Source of the DNA: Flavobacterium rhamnosiphilum
Lineage (GTDB): Bacteria; Bacteroidota; Bacteroidia; Flavobacteriales; Flavobacteriaceae
Assembly: GCF_004349195.1 (NCBI RefSeq)
Contig: NZ_SMLG01000001.1
Span: 372,001-436,000, forward strand
DNA: 64,000 nt
Direction: 5' to 3'
Part shown: positions 42,045-50,530 of the stretch, piece by piece
How positions within the stretch are numbered: the first letter of the stretch is position 1
Layout: each line of letters opens with the position of its first letter
The notes under the pieces: generated by a model
What the model saw: the letters and a program-made list of their open reading frames with translations, nothing else
What the model was told of the DNA's origin: nothing
Database searches by the model: none
Translations under genes and position numbers: made by a program

Positions 42045-43472
42045 TTATACTTTTATACGTTTCCATTTTCCTCTTTTGTACAGCACAATACTTGCTAAAG
42101 TAATTGCAGTTTCGGCTATAGGAATAGCTATAAAAACACCTGTTGGTCCCATTTTATAATATTTGGACAATAAATAAGCCAACGGAATTTGGAATAACCA
42201 GAATCCGAAAAAATTAATCATTGTTGGAGTCCAGGTATCACCGGCTCCATTGAATGTGTTAATTAACACCATCCCAATTCCGTAAAAAACATATCCCAAA
42301 CACATTGTCTGTAATGCTTCAACAGCAATCTTTTGAATAATCAGGTCGTTAGTAAAAAATGAAATCAGAGAGCGGGAAAAAATCAGTGTAATAACTGTAA
42401 TAATAGCCATAAAAATCACATTGTATTTTGCGGTGGTAAAAACCGATTTTTCGGCACGTTCAATTTTTTTTGCGCCTAAATTTTGACCTACCAAAGTTGC
42501 AGCGGCATTACTTAATCCCCAAGCAGGAAGAATAAAAAACATCATGATACGCAATGCAGTTTGATATCCTGCTGAACCATGATCTCCGCCTGTTGTGGCT
42601 ACCAATTGAGCCAGAAATATCCAACTGCAGGAAGCAATTACAAATTGTAATACTCCAGGAGCAGCGATTTTTACCAATGCTTTAATCTGTTCCAAATCTG
42701 GGATAAAATAAGAAGGGATGATTTTTAAAATTCCTCTGCCATTAAATAAATGGTACAATTGGTACAAAACACCAATACTTCTTCCGATAGTTGTTGCCAT
42801 TGCAGCACCCATCAACCCAAAAGCGGGAATGGGGCCAAATCCATTAATTAATATGGGGCATAAAATAATGTTGCAAATATTAGCTAGCCAAAGACTTTTC
42901 ATGGCAATGGCAGCATTTCCTGCGCCACGGAATATTCCGTTAATAAGAAACAGAAGCATGATACATAAACTTCCGCCAATCATAATTCGAGTGAAGTTTA
43001 GCCCATATTCAGCAGCTTCGACGGAGGCTCCCATAAATAACAAAATATCTTTGGCGTAAATAAAACCAAAAATGCTGATTATTGTATTGATAACAAATGC
43101 TATAATGATGGCTTGCATTCCGGCTTTTGCGGCAGCGACAGGATCTTTTTCGCCAATTCGACGAGCAACAACCGCAGTAGCGGCCATGCTAATGCCAATA
43201 GCAATAGAATAAACAATCGTGATTACCGATTCGGTCAAACCAACCGCCTGAATAGCATAACTGCTTTGCTCTAAATGACCGACAAAATACAAATCGACTA
43301 AAGCGAAAACCGATTCCATAAGCATTTCTAATACCATCGGAATGGCAAGAAGAATTACCCCTTTTTTGATGCTTCCAGACGTATAATCAAAAGATTCATC
43401 TCCTTTGATAGCTTGTTTTAATGTTGTAAAAATTCGAGAAAATAAGTTTTTTTCTAATGTTGTTTCTGTCAT
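42045..43472 (-). CDS. MATE family efflux transporter
   Basis: 475 aa with twelve hydrophobic segments in two similar six-helix halves, the NorM/DinF layout: GVILLAIPMVLEMLMESVFALVDLYFVGHL (key part PMVLEMLMESVF) opens the first half and APGVLQFVIASCSWIFLAQLVA the second. AVVARRIGEKDPVAAAKAGMQ and ATLVGQNLGAKKIERAEKS are the conserved loop patches at equivalent places in the two halves. It would export cationic drugs or metabolites in exchange for Na+ or H+. The substrate is unknown. It has a 30-residue cytoplasmic N-terminus and stands alone. Confidence 0.92.
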   Translation of the reverse strand: MTETTLEKNLFSRIFTTLKQAIKGDESFDYTSGSIKKGVILLAIPMVLEMLMESVFALVDLYFVGHLEQSSYAIQAVGLTESVITIVYSIAIGISMAATAVVARRIGEKDPVAAAKAGMQAIIIAFVINTIISIFGFIYAKDILLFMGASVEAAEYGLNFTRIMIGGSLCIMLLFLINGIFRGAGNAAIAMKSLWLANICNIILCPILINGFGPIPAFGLMGAAMATTIGRSIGVLYQLYHLFNGRGILKIIPSYFIPDLEQIKALVKIAAPGVLQFVIASCSWIFLAQLVATTGGDHGSAGYQTALRIMMFFILPAWGLSNAAATLVGQNLGAKKIERAEKSVFTTAKYNVIFMAIITVITLIFSRSLISFFTNDLIIQKIAVEALQTMCLGYVFYGIGMVLINTFNGAGDTWTPTMINFFGFWLFQIPLAYLLSKYYKMGPTGVFIAIPIAETAITLASIVLYKRGKWKRIKV

Positions 43473-43638
43473 GATAAATTAGGATTGATGAGAGGGTCAG
43501 TCCAGACTTATTAGCCGAACTTAAAAGTAAATAAAGGGGTCCTAATTATTTTAGAAATAAAGAAGGACTAGACAGAAACTATCATAGCGTTTAGATTTTA
43601 AGAAAGGTAAATGTATATATTCTTTTTAATTTAAAAAA

Positions 43639-44838
43639 TTAATCTAACAACTTCTTACTCACGCGACTACTTGCAATTAGCGAAGCGATAAAGCCAAGCG
43701 TGACAATCGTTCCCATAACAATCAGTACATTTTCGAGAGAGAAAATTACTGGATAAGCCAGTGTAGGAGTAATCATAACCAACTGAAAATACTCTTGTAG
43801 CAACACGATTATAATTCCTAGAACCAAGCCAATAATTCCGCCAAAAACACTCAATAAAGTACCTTGAAGCAGGAATATTTTTCGCAAATCCTTAATTTCA
43901 GTTCCCAGATTAAAAAGGGTTTTTAGGTTTCCTTTTTTGTCCAAAATCATCATTATCAGTGCGCCAATCAAGTTGAAAAGTGCCACAACAATCACCAAAG
44001 TAAAGATTAAATACACGGCAATATTTTCCGTATTCAACATTTTATAGAGCGATTCATTGAGTTGTGCCCTGTTTTTTACGGTGATTTTATTGTTGAAAAT
44101 AGTTTGAAGTTGATTTATAATAGCAGTTTCATCAGCGCCAGTTTTTACTTTGATTTCAATTCCAGAAACCTGATTGGTTTTGTATTCCAATAATTCTTGC
44201 GCTAAACCTAAATCGGCAAAAACATATTTCGAATCTAAATCCTCGCTGATGGCATAAATCCCAACAGGAATAATATCAGTTTTGTTAAAAGCTTGTTCTG
44301 GATTTTCGATAGCACCTTTTCCTGGTTTTGGAACTAAAACCTCTAATTGACGATTAAAATCCAATAATCCCATCGAGAATTTTTGTGCAATCCCGTAACC
44401 AACTACTACTTGATAGGTGTCTGGTTTAAGCCACTGACCGTTGAAAAGTTTCGTTTCTATGGCGTTTACTTTGCTAAAATTGGAGTCAACACCTTTCAAA
44501 TAAGTAACTTCCTGTTTTCCGTCAAAAGTGAATAAAACACGCTCTTCAATAATTTTAGTATACGAAGCTAAGCCGTCAATTTTCTTGATTTGGCTTTCCT
44601 GACTTGGAGAAATCAAAAAGGATTTTCCTAAAGTGCTGCTTATTTTTAGGTCGGGATCAATGTCATTCGTAAACGAAAGACTAAAAACTTTCAAGCCGCT
44701 AAAAACAGATAAAACCACAAACAAAGCCATTGCGCCAACAATAATTCCCATGCTGGCAATACGATTGATGATATTTATAGCGTTGTTTTTGCTATTACTA
44801 AGAATATACCGTTTGGCTATGTAAAGGGGAAAATTCAA
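43639..44838 (-). CDS. ABC transporter permease, LolC/LolE-like (MacB/FtsX type)
   Basis: 399 aa. Four transmembrane segments in the FtsX arrangement: one after the N-terminus (SMGIIVGAMALFVVLSVFSGL, about 28-48), a long periplasmic domain (about 50-270), then three (IAVYLIFTLVIVVALFNLIG, TLLSVFGGIIGLVLGIIIVLL and LENVLIVMGTIVTLGFIASLIA). FPLYIAKRYILSNSKNNAINIIN is the typical LolE opening. These permeases extract lipoproteins from the inner membrane or export small molecules. The ATPase partner is not adjacent. It follows rbfA with a 3-base gap, as is usual in flavobacteria. Confidence 0.88.
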   Translation of the reverse strand: MNFPLYIAKRYILSNSKNNAINIINRIASMGIIVGAMALFVVLSVFSGLKVFSLSFTNDIDPDLKISSTLGKSFLISPSQESQIKKIDGLASYTKIIEERVLFTFDGKQEVTYLKGVDSNFSKVNAIETKLFNGQWLKPDTYQVVVGYGIAQKFSMGLLDFNRQLEVLVPKPGKGAIENPEQAFNKTDIIPVGIYAISEDLDSKYVFADLGLAQELLEYKTNQVSGIEIKVKTGADETAIINQLQTIFNNKITVKNRAQLNESLYKMLNTENIAVYLIFTLVIVVALFNLIGALIMMILDKKGNLKTLFNLGTEIKDLRKIFLLQGTLLSVFGGIIGLVLGIIIVLLQEYFQLVMITPTLAYPVIFSLENVLIVMGTIVTLGFIASLIASSRVSKKLLD

Positions 44839-44841
44839 ATT

Positions 44842-45234
44842 TTATTGAAATCTGCGTTTATCTAAAAGATCTCTGTTTTCTATAGGATTATCTCTATTTG
44901 CTAACGCATTGTCAATCTTTTCAATGTAATCCAAAGAGTCATCAATAAAGAAAACCAAATTAGGAACTTTTCTTAATTGTAAACGAACACGCTGCGATAA
45001 ATCATGTTTTATGTTTTTAGCATTGGACTTAACCGCCTCTAAAATCTCTTTTGCTTTATCCTGAGGAAAAACGCTTAAATGAACTGTAGCCACAGATAAA
45101 TCTGAAGTTACAACAACCTTGGATACCGAAATAATTAAATTAGCTACTCCGTTTTTTCTCACTTCACCTTGTAGGATGTCAACCAAATCTTTTTGGATAA
45201 CCCCACCTATTTTTTTCTGTCTATTTGTTTCCAT
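44842..45234 (-). CDS. rbfA: ribosome-binding factor A
   Basis: 130 aa. It is a KH-fold protein that helps mature the 17S rRNA/30S subunit and is needed in the cold. Family marks: RQKKIGGVIQKDLVDIL (about 4-20), ISVSKVVVTSDLSVATVHLSVFP (key part VTSDLSVATVHLSVFP, about 42-57), LRKVPNLVFFIDDSLDYIEKID (about 93-114; key part RKVPNLVFFIDDSLD). The length is typical. It is directly followed by the LolE-like permease. Upstream, between rbfA and addA, lie a family A and a family F repeat. Confidence 0.92.
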   Translation of the reverse strand: METNRQKKIGGVIQKDLVDILQGEVRKNGVANLIISVSKVVVTSDLSVATVHLSVFPQDKAKEILEAVKSNAKNIKHDLSQRVRLQLRKVPNLVFFIDDSLDYIEKIDNALANRDNPIENRDLLDKRRFQ

Positions 45235-45306
45235 GCTGCAAAAATACTACTTTTAAGTTTTATACGAACAAATTTTAAAAGTAACCTGTTAATAGTTGTG
45301 TTTTTA

Positions 45307-45406
45307 GGAGCTATTTCCTGCTATCCGTTGCAATCTTTTATAAAGCTGGAAGCCTTCAAAAGGCTTTCAGCTTTATAAAAGGATTTTCACTTCTATCAGG
45401 GCTAGG
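45307..45406 (+). repeat. interspersed palindromic repeat, family A (copy 4)
   Basis: Left arm GGAGCTATTTCCTGCTATCC, right arm GATTTTCACTTCTATCAGGG. The interior is a stem of its own (tataaagctg..aagcctt paired with aaggctt..cagctttata). It lies in the 269-base divergent spacer rbfA-addA. Confidence 0.75.
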
Positions 45407-45457
45407 ATATTTGGGAACTATCAAATTCAGATTACAGACAAACTAATTCCGCTTTGT

Positions 45458-45489
45458 CTCCCTTCCCATTGGGGAGGGTTGGGGAGGGG
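45458..45489 (+). repeat. GC-rich hairpin, family F (solo copy 2)
   Basis: ctcccttcccattggggagg followed by gttggggagggg, 15 bases before the addA ATG. Same orientation and near-identical to the right end of the element inside addA (48013-48044). It must be part of the addA leader. Confidence 0.65.
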
Positions 45490-45503
45490 AAAACATAAAA
45501 CTC

Positions 45504-48500
45504 ATGCAAAGACCTTCATTCTCTATATACGACGCCTCGGCCGGATCCGGAAAAACCTATGCGCTTGTCAAAGAATACCTAAAAATTATCCTTGTCGCGC
45601 CAAAAAATGATGCTTATCGGAACATTCTCGCCATTACGTTTACCAACAAAGCGGTACACGAAATGAAAAGCCGAATTGTGGGCAGTCTCTCTGAATTTGC
45701 TAAAGACGAACCAGCGCAAAAAGCACAGGATTTAATGCAGGATTTGGCCATAGATACGGAATTGTCTATTATTCAAATCAAAACCAAGTCACAGCAAATT
45801 ATCAAGCATATTATTCACAATTATGCCGCTTTTGATATTTCTACCATCGATAAATTTACGCATAAAGTGATTCGTGCTTTTGCGCACGATTTGAATTTAC
45901 CCATGACTTTTGAAGTCACATTGGATACTGAAAATTTATTAATTGAAGCCGTCGATGCCATTATTGCCCAAGCCGGAGAAGATGAAACATTAACTAAGCT
46001 GTTAATAGATTTCACGATGGAAAAAACCGATGACGATAAATCTTGGGACATTTCACGAGAGATTCTCGAAACCGGTCGGTTGGTTTTAAACGAAAATAAT
46101 AGAAATGAAATCACTCATTTTCAAGACAAATCCATAGCTGAATTTGTCGAAATAAAAAACAAATTGGCAGAAGCCTGCAAAGTTTTGGAAAAAGAAAGTG
46201 TTGTTTTTGCGGAAGAAGCATTATCATTAATTGATAAAAACGGAATTGACACTAAATCCTTTTCGGCAGGACATTTTCCAAAACATTTGTTGAGTATTCA
46301 AGAAGGAAAATTCAATCCAAAAAATAAAACCTATCACGAATTTGATGATATAAAAATCAATAAAACGGCAAAAGACCGAGCGATTATTGAAAACATTGTC
46401 CCAGATTTATTGCAATTTCTAGATAAAGTTTACAAAACTTTCGAAAAAATAAATTTCTATAAAGCGTTCTTGAAAAACATTACGCCACTATCATTGTTAA
46501 ATACCGTAAGCAATGAATTAGCCAAAATTCAGGAAGAACAAAATGTACTTTCCATTTCCGAATTTAATGCGATTATTCATCGTGAGATTCAAAATCAGCC
46601 AGCACCTTTTATATACGAACGATTGGGCGAGCGCTACCGTCATTTTTTCATTGATGAATTTCAGGATACGTCCGAAATGCAATGGCAGAACCTGATTCCG
46701 CTGATTGACAATGCACTTTCGGGTCAGGATGACTTTGGTGTAAAAGGAACTTTGATGATTGTGGGCGATCCGAAACAATCCATTTACAGATGGCGTGGCG
46801 GAAAAGCGGAACAGTTTATTGAATTGAGTAAAGATCAAAATCCGTTCAATAATCCCGATAAAAAACTCGAACATTTAGATAAAAATTACCGTTCTTATTC
46901 TCAGATAATCGAATTCAATAATGATTTTTTTAAATTGTTGTCTAATGAATTTGAGCATTTGGATTATAAAGATTTGTATGAAAATCACAGCCATCAAAAA
47001 ACCAATGATAAAACTGGTGGTTATGTAAATATTTCATTCATTCCAAAAGTAGAAACTTCAGAAGAAGATGAAGAAATGTTGGATAAAACGGATTTATATG
47101 TCTTAGCGACTTTAAATACCATTCAAAAATCCGTTCAAAAAGGCTTTCAATACAAAGATATTGTGATTCTGACTAGAAAACGAGACCAAGGAATTGCAAT
47201 TGCTAATTATTTGACGGAGCAAGGGATTCCACTTTTGTCATCGGAAACATTAATGATTCAAAATGCCACCGAAGTCCGATTGATTATTCATTTATTAAAA
47301 TACCTGAAAAACAGTTCTGATTTGGAATCCAAAGCAAATTTTCTTCAATATTTAGCACAAAACAGTCAGGATAAATTACCGATTCACGATTTTATTGCCC
47401 AAGGAATGGCGTTATTTCAGGAAACTGATTTCGAAAATTGGCTGATGAGTTTCGATGTTTCGCTTTCGTTTCAAAACATTAGGAAAAAATCTTTGTATGA
47501 GGCGGTTGAAACTATAATAGCAAAATTCCTCTCCCCAGCCCTCTCCAAAGGAAAGGGTGGCGGTGTGTTTAATCGTGTGGATAAAAATGACCTTATTGAA
47601 TCAGATAAATTAGGGTACATGACAGGCGGAAATTATTCTCATCTTTTAATTGAAAAAGCAAAAGAGATGCGAAAAGAGCCAACACATGCTGAAAAAATTC
47701 TTTGGATGGAGCTTAAATCTAAATCACTAGAAGATTATAAATTCAGGCAACAACATTTGATAGATGATTTTATTGTTGATTTTGTTTGTTTGTCAAAAAA
47801 ATTGGTTGTTGAAGTTGATGGCGATTATCATTTTGCTGAAGAACAAGTTCAGTTAGATAATAATAGAACAATTACTCTAAATAAATTAGGATATAAAGTT
47901 ATTCGATTTACAAATGAGCAAGTTACAAAGAACATTTCAGAGGTTTTAAAAAGAATACAAGAAGAATTAATTCTACAAGAAATTTTTCTAAATTCCAGTT
48001 CTCCAGTTATGGCTCCCTCCCCTTCGGGGAGGGTCGGGGAGGGGAATGCCTACGTTCAATATTTTCTAGATATTGTTTTAGAACGAGACATTCGCAACCA
48101 AGCAGGGATTTCGGACTTCTTAAATTTCTGGGATAAAAATGCGGAGAAATTCAGTATTCCATCTCCGGAAGGGACTAATGCAGTTCGGATTATGACGATT
48201 CATAAGTCGAAAGGATTGGAATTTCCGGTTGTGATTTTTCCTTTTGCCGAGGAAGATTACAACAGAAAACCCAAAGATAAATTATGGCTTAATGCAGAGG
48301 AACAGGATTTTGGTTTGCCTAAGGTTTTAATCGACAACAGCAGTGCGGTGGAAGGATTTGGAGAAGAAGCCGCTGAGGTTTACAATCAAAAGAAACAGGA
48401 AGAATTATTGGATAACATCAATGTTTTGTATGTGGCTTTGACCCGAGCTGAAGAGCAGTTGTATGTGATTTCGAACATGAATTTATCCAGTAAAGGCGAA

Positions 48501-49154
48501 ATTCCAAAAAATAATATGTGTAGCTTTTTTATTAATTATTTGGGTAATAAAGGCGAATTTGATGAAAATAAATTGGAGTATGAATTTGGAAATGCAACGA
48601 AATTATCTTCAGAGAAACAGCACGTAGATACTTCAAAAACGATTCCTTTGGTTGCAGAAATTCTAAATCCTAAGAATATAAAAATTGCGCAACGGGAAGC
48701 ATTAATGTGGGGAACGCACCAGCAGGAGGCTATAGAATACGGAAATGTGATTCACGAAATTCTATCTTTCATAAAAACAAAAGCTGATGTGGATTTAGCA
48801 ATTACAAAATCTATCGAGAGCGGATTAATCACTTTTAGCCAAAAAGAAACAGTTTTTAAAACTATTCAGGAAATTGTTAATCATAGTGAACTTTCAACTT
48901 ATTTTTCTGAGGGAAATGAAATTATGAATGAACAAACCATCATTCAGAAAGAAGGAAAAACAATCAAACCAGACCGAATGGTTGTGACCAAAGAAAAAGA
49001 CGTGTTTCTGTTAGATTATAAAACAGGAATTCACAATTCAAAATACCAATTGCAATTAGAGAATTATCAACATGCGATTGAATTAATGGGATTTAAAGTG
49101 GTAAAAAAAGCACTAGTATATATAGGTTTGTCAATCGATGTAGTACATTTGTAG
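45504..49154 (+). CDS. addA: AddA/RecB-type helicase-nuclease subunit, interrupted in frame by a DUF559 domain
   Basis: 1216 aa. It processes double-strand DNA ends for recombinational repair together with AddB (52030). UvrD-type helicase motifs are SAGSGKTYALVKEY (about 10-23), ILAITFTNKAVHEMKSR, FIDEFQDTSEMQW (about 384-396), VGDPKQSIYRWRGGKAEQF, LDKNYRS, MTIHKSKGLEFPVVIF (about 895-910) and LYVALTRAEEQLYV (about 974-987). The C-terminal PD-(D/E)XK nuclease has DRMVV and FLLDYKTG (Asp1171, Lys1173). Residues about 675-847 do not belong: they form a complete DUF559 domain with flanking repeat-encoded peptides (LSPALSKGKGGG and PSPSGRVGEG). Without them the protein would have about 1045 residues, normal for flavobacteria. 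The frame is open throughout, so the protein may be functional with an extra domain between helicase motifs IV and V. Confidence 0.9.
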   Translation: MQRPSFSIYDASAGSGKTYALVKEYLKIILVAPKNDAYRNILAITFTNKAVHEMKSRIVGSLSEFAKDEPAQKAQDLMQDLAIDTELSIIQIKTKSQQIIKHIIHNYAAFDISTIDKFTHKVIRAFAHDLNLPMTFEVTLDTENLLIEAVDAIIAQAGEDETLTKLLIDFTMEKTDDDKSWDISREILETGRLVLNENNRNEITHFQDKSIAEFVEIKNKLAEACKVLEKESVVFAEEALSLIDKNGIDTKSFSAGHFPKHLLSIQEGKFNPKNKTYHEFDDIKINKTAKDRAIIENIVPDLLQFLDKVYKTFEKINFYKAFLKNITPLSLLNTVSNELAKIQEEQNVLSISEFNAIIHREIQNQPAPFIYERLGERYRHFFIDEFQDTSEMQWQNLIPLIDNALSGQDDFGVKGTLMIVGDPKQSIYRWRGGKAEQFIELSKDQNPFNNPDKKLEHLDKNYRSYSQIIEFNNDFFKLLSNEFEHLDYKDLYENHSHQKTNDKTGGYVNISFIPKVETSEEDEEMLDKTDLYVLATLNTIQKSVQKGFQYKDIVILTRKRDQGIAIANYLTEQGIPLLSSETLMIQNATEVRLIIHLLKYLKNSSDLESKANFLQYLAQNSQDKLPIHDFIAQGMALFQETDFENWLMSFDVSLSFQNIRKKSLYEAVETIIAKFLSPALSKGKGGGVFNRVDKNDLIESDKLGYMTGGNYSHLLIEKAKEMRKEPTHAEKILWMELKSKSLEDYKFRQQHLIDDFIVDFVCLSKKLVVEVDGDYHFAEEQVQLDNNRTITLNKLGYKVIRFTNEQVTKNISEVLKRIQEELILQEIFLNSSSPVMAPSPSGRVGEGNAYVQYFLDIVLERDIRNQAGISDFLNFWDKNAEKFSIPSPEGTNAVRIMTIHKSKGLEFPVVIFPFAEEDYNRKPKDKLWLNAEEQDFGLPKVLIDNSSAVEGFGEEAAEVYNQKKQEELLDNINVLYVALTRAEEQLYVISNMNLSSKGEIPKNNMCSFFINYLGNKGEFDENKLEYEFGNATKLSSEKQHVDTSKTIPLVAEILNPKNIKIAQREALMWGTHQQEAIEYGNVIHEILSFIKTKADVDLAITKSIESGLITFSQKETVFKTIQEIVNHSELSTYFSEGNEIMNEQTIIQKEGKTIKPDRMVVTKEKDVFLLDYKTGIHNSKYQLQLENYQHAIELMGFKVVKKALVYIGLSIDVVHL
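47528..48044 (+). mobile_element. DUF559 nuclease-like element with GC-rich inverted ends (family F), inserted in addA
   Basis: About 517 bases. The left end (47528-47560, cctctccccagccctctcc...) is the reverse complement of the right end (48013-48044, ctccctccccttcggggagg...) at 23 of 30 aligned positions, and each end is itself a hairpin. The interior reads in the addA frame and encodes a DUF559 (Vsr-like, PD-(D/E)XK-type) domain from about Met706: HAEKILWMELKSKSL, YKFRQQHLIDDFIVDFVC with Asp759, KLVVEVDGDYHF with Glu770, Asp772 and His776, then LGYKVIRFTNEQV. All expected active-site residues are present. There is no stop before addA resumes at NAYVQYFLDIVLE. Ends are approximate by a few bases. 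Confidence 0.75.
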
Positions 49155-49163
49155 CCAAAAACT

Positions 49164-49203
49164 AAAAACTAAAAACTTTAAACCTTAAACTTTTAACAAA
49201 ATT
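49164..49203 (+). repeat. A/T-rich word repeat before kbl
   Basis: Runs of aaaaact and aaactt-type words between addA and kbl. It resembles the tract beside sod (28137-28162). No other feature is seen in the 49-base spacer. Confidence 0.3.
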
Positions 49204-50397
49204 ATGTACGGGAAAATACAACAACATCTGCAGTCAGAACTTCAAACGATTGTAGACAACGGAATTTTTAAATCAGAAAGAATTATCACTTCACCACAAG
49301 GAGCAGAAATCACTATTTCTACAGGAGAAACGGTTTTGAATTTTTGTGCCAATAACTATCTGGGGTTGTCTTCGCATCCAGAGGTGATTCAGGCAGCAAA
49401 AGATGCTTTGGATACACATGGTTTCGGAATGTCATCAGTACGTTTTATTTGTGGAACTCAGGATATTCATAAAACATTGGAGAAAAAGATTTCTGAATTT
49501 TACGGGACAGAAGACACGATTCTTTATGCTGCAGCATTTGATGCGAATGGAGGGGTTTTCGAGCCGTTATTAGGAGATCAAGATTGCATTATTTCTGACA
49601 GTTTGAATCATGCTTCCATTATTGATGGGGTTCGTTTGTGTAAAGCAGCACGTTATCGTTATGAAAATAGCAATATGGAAGATTTAGAAAAGCAGTTGAT
49701 TAAGGCTACAGAAGCTGGAACTCGTTTTAAATTAATTGTTACGGACGGTGTTTTCTCTATGGATGGGGTTGTAGCGCCATTAGATAAAATTTGTGATTTA
49801 GCTGATAAATATGATGCTATGGTCATGGTTGATGAATGTCATGCTGCTGGATTTATTGGTGCAACCGGAAAAGGGACGCTCGAGGCAAAAGGTGTGATGG
49901 GAAGAGTAGATATCATTACAGGAACATTAGGGAAAGCGCTTGGTGGTGCTATGGGTGGTTATACTACTGCCAAAAAAGAAATTATCGAAATATTGCGTCA
50001 ACGTTCCAGACCTTATTTGTTTTCAAATTCATTGGCGCCTGCTATTGTTGGAGCTTCCATAAAAGTTTTTGAAATATTAGATAGAGATACCGTTTTACGT
50101 GATAAATTAGAATGGAATACGAATTATTTCAAGGAAGGAATGAAAAAAGCTGGTTTTGATATCATTGATGGTGATTCGGCAATCGTTCCTGTCATGTTGT
50201 ATGATGCTAAATTATCTCAGACTATGGCAAATGAGTTGTTGAAAAAGGGAATTTATGTCATAGGATTCTTTTTTCCAGTGGTGCCAAAAGATAAAGCTAG
50301 GATTAGAGTGCAATTATCGGCAGCTCACACAAAAGGCCATTTAGACAAGGCTATCAGTGCTTTTGTTGAAGTTGGGAGAATGTTAAATGTTGTATAA
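49204..50397 (+). CDS. kbl: glycine C-acetyltransferase (2-amino-3-ketobutyrate CoA ligase)
   Basis: 397 aa. This PLP enzyme of the alpha-oxoamine synthase family cleaves 2-amino-3-ketobutyrate with CoA into glycine and acetyl-CoA in threonine breakdown. Motifs: NFCANNYLGLSSHPEV (about 46-61), GFGMSSVRFICGTQ, DSLNHASIIDGVRL (His stacking on PLP, about 136), VDECHAAGFIGATGKG (Asp holding the pyridine N, about 209) and the PLP-Lys in GTLGKALGGAMGG (about 243). Close relatives (KAS, ALAS, BioF) share these, but the KBL-specific start and the overall length favour kbl. No threonine dehydrogenase gene is adjacent. Confidence 0.9.
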   Translation: MYGKIQQHLQSELQTIVDNGIFKSERIITSPQGAEITISTGETVLNFCANNYLGLSSHPEVIQAAKDALDTHGFGMSSVRFICGTQDIHKTLEKKISEFYGTEDTILYAAAFDANGGVFEPLLGDQDCIISDSLNHASIIDGVRLCKAARYRYENSNMEDLEKQLIKATEAGTRFKLIVTDGVFSMDGVVAPLDKICDLADKYDAMVMVDECHAAGFIGATGKGTLEAKGVMGRVDIITGTLGKALGGAMGGYTTAKKEIIEILRQRSRPYLFSNSLAPAIVGASIKVFEILDRDTVLRDKLEWNTNYFKEGMKKAGFDIIDGDSAIVPVMLYDAKLSQTMANELLKKGIYVIGFFFPVVPKDKARIRVQLSAAHTKGHLDKAISAFVEVGRMLNVV

Positions 50398-50462
50398 TTT
50401 CGATTTGAAGTTGTATAATTTCCACTTTTAGGGATTTTTATAGGTTTTTTTTAACATTTAGT

Positions 50463-50493
50463 TTTGTAGTTAAAAATTTACGCATTACTTTTG
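50463..50493 (+). promoter_or_regulatory. promoter of the OmpA gene (TTTTG-N19-TACTTTTG)
   Basis: The -33 TTTG ends at 50466 and TACTTTTG stands at 50486-50493, 19 bases later: a near-ideal Bacteroidota promoter. It fits a highly expressed outer-membrane protein. The leader would be about 30 bases. Confidence 0.7.
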
Positions 50494-50530
50494 TTTATAA
50501 TTAACTAAATCGTAATTAAAAAAATTAAGT

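Noticed and set aside
47619-48044. DUF559 considered as a separate gene starting at the internal ATG 47619
   Set aside because: No stop codon occurs before the addA sequence resumes, so a separate protein would carry the AddA C-terminal part; the single fused frame is the simpler reading.
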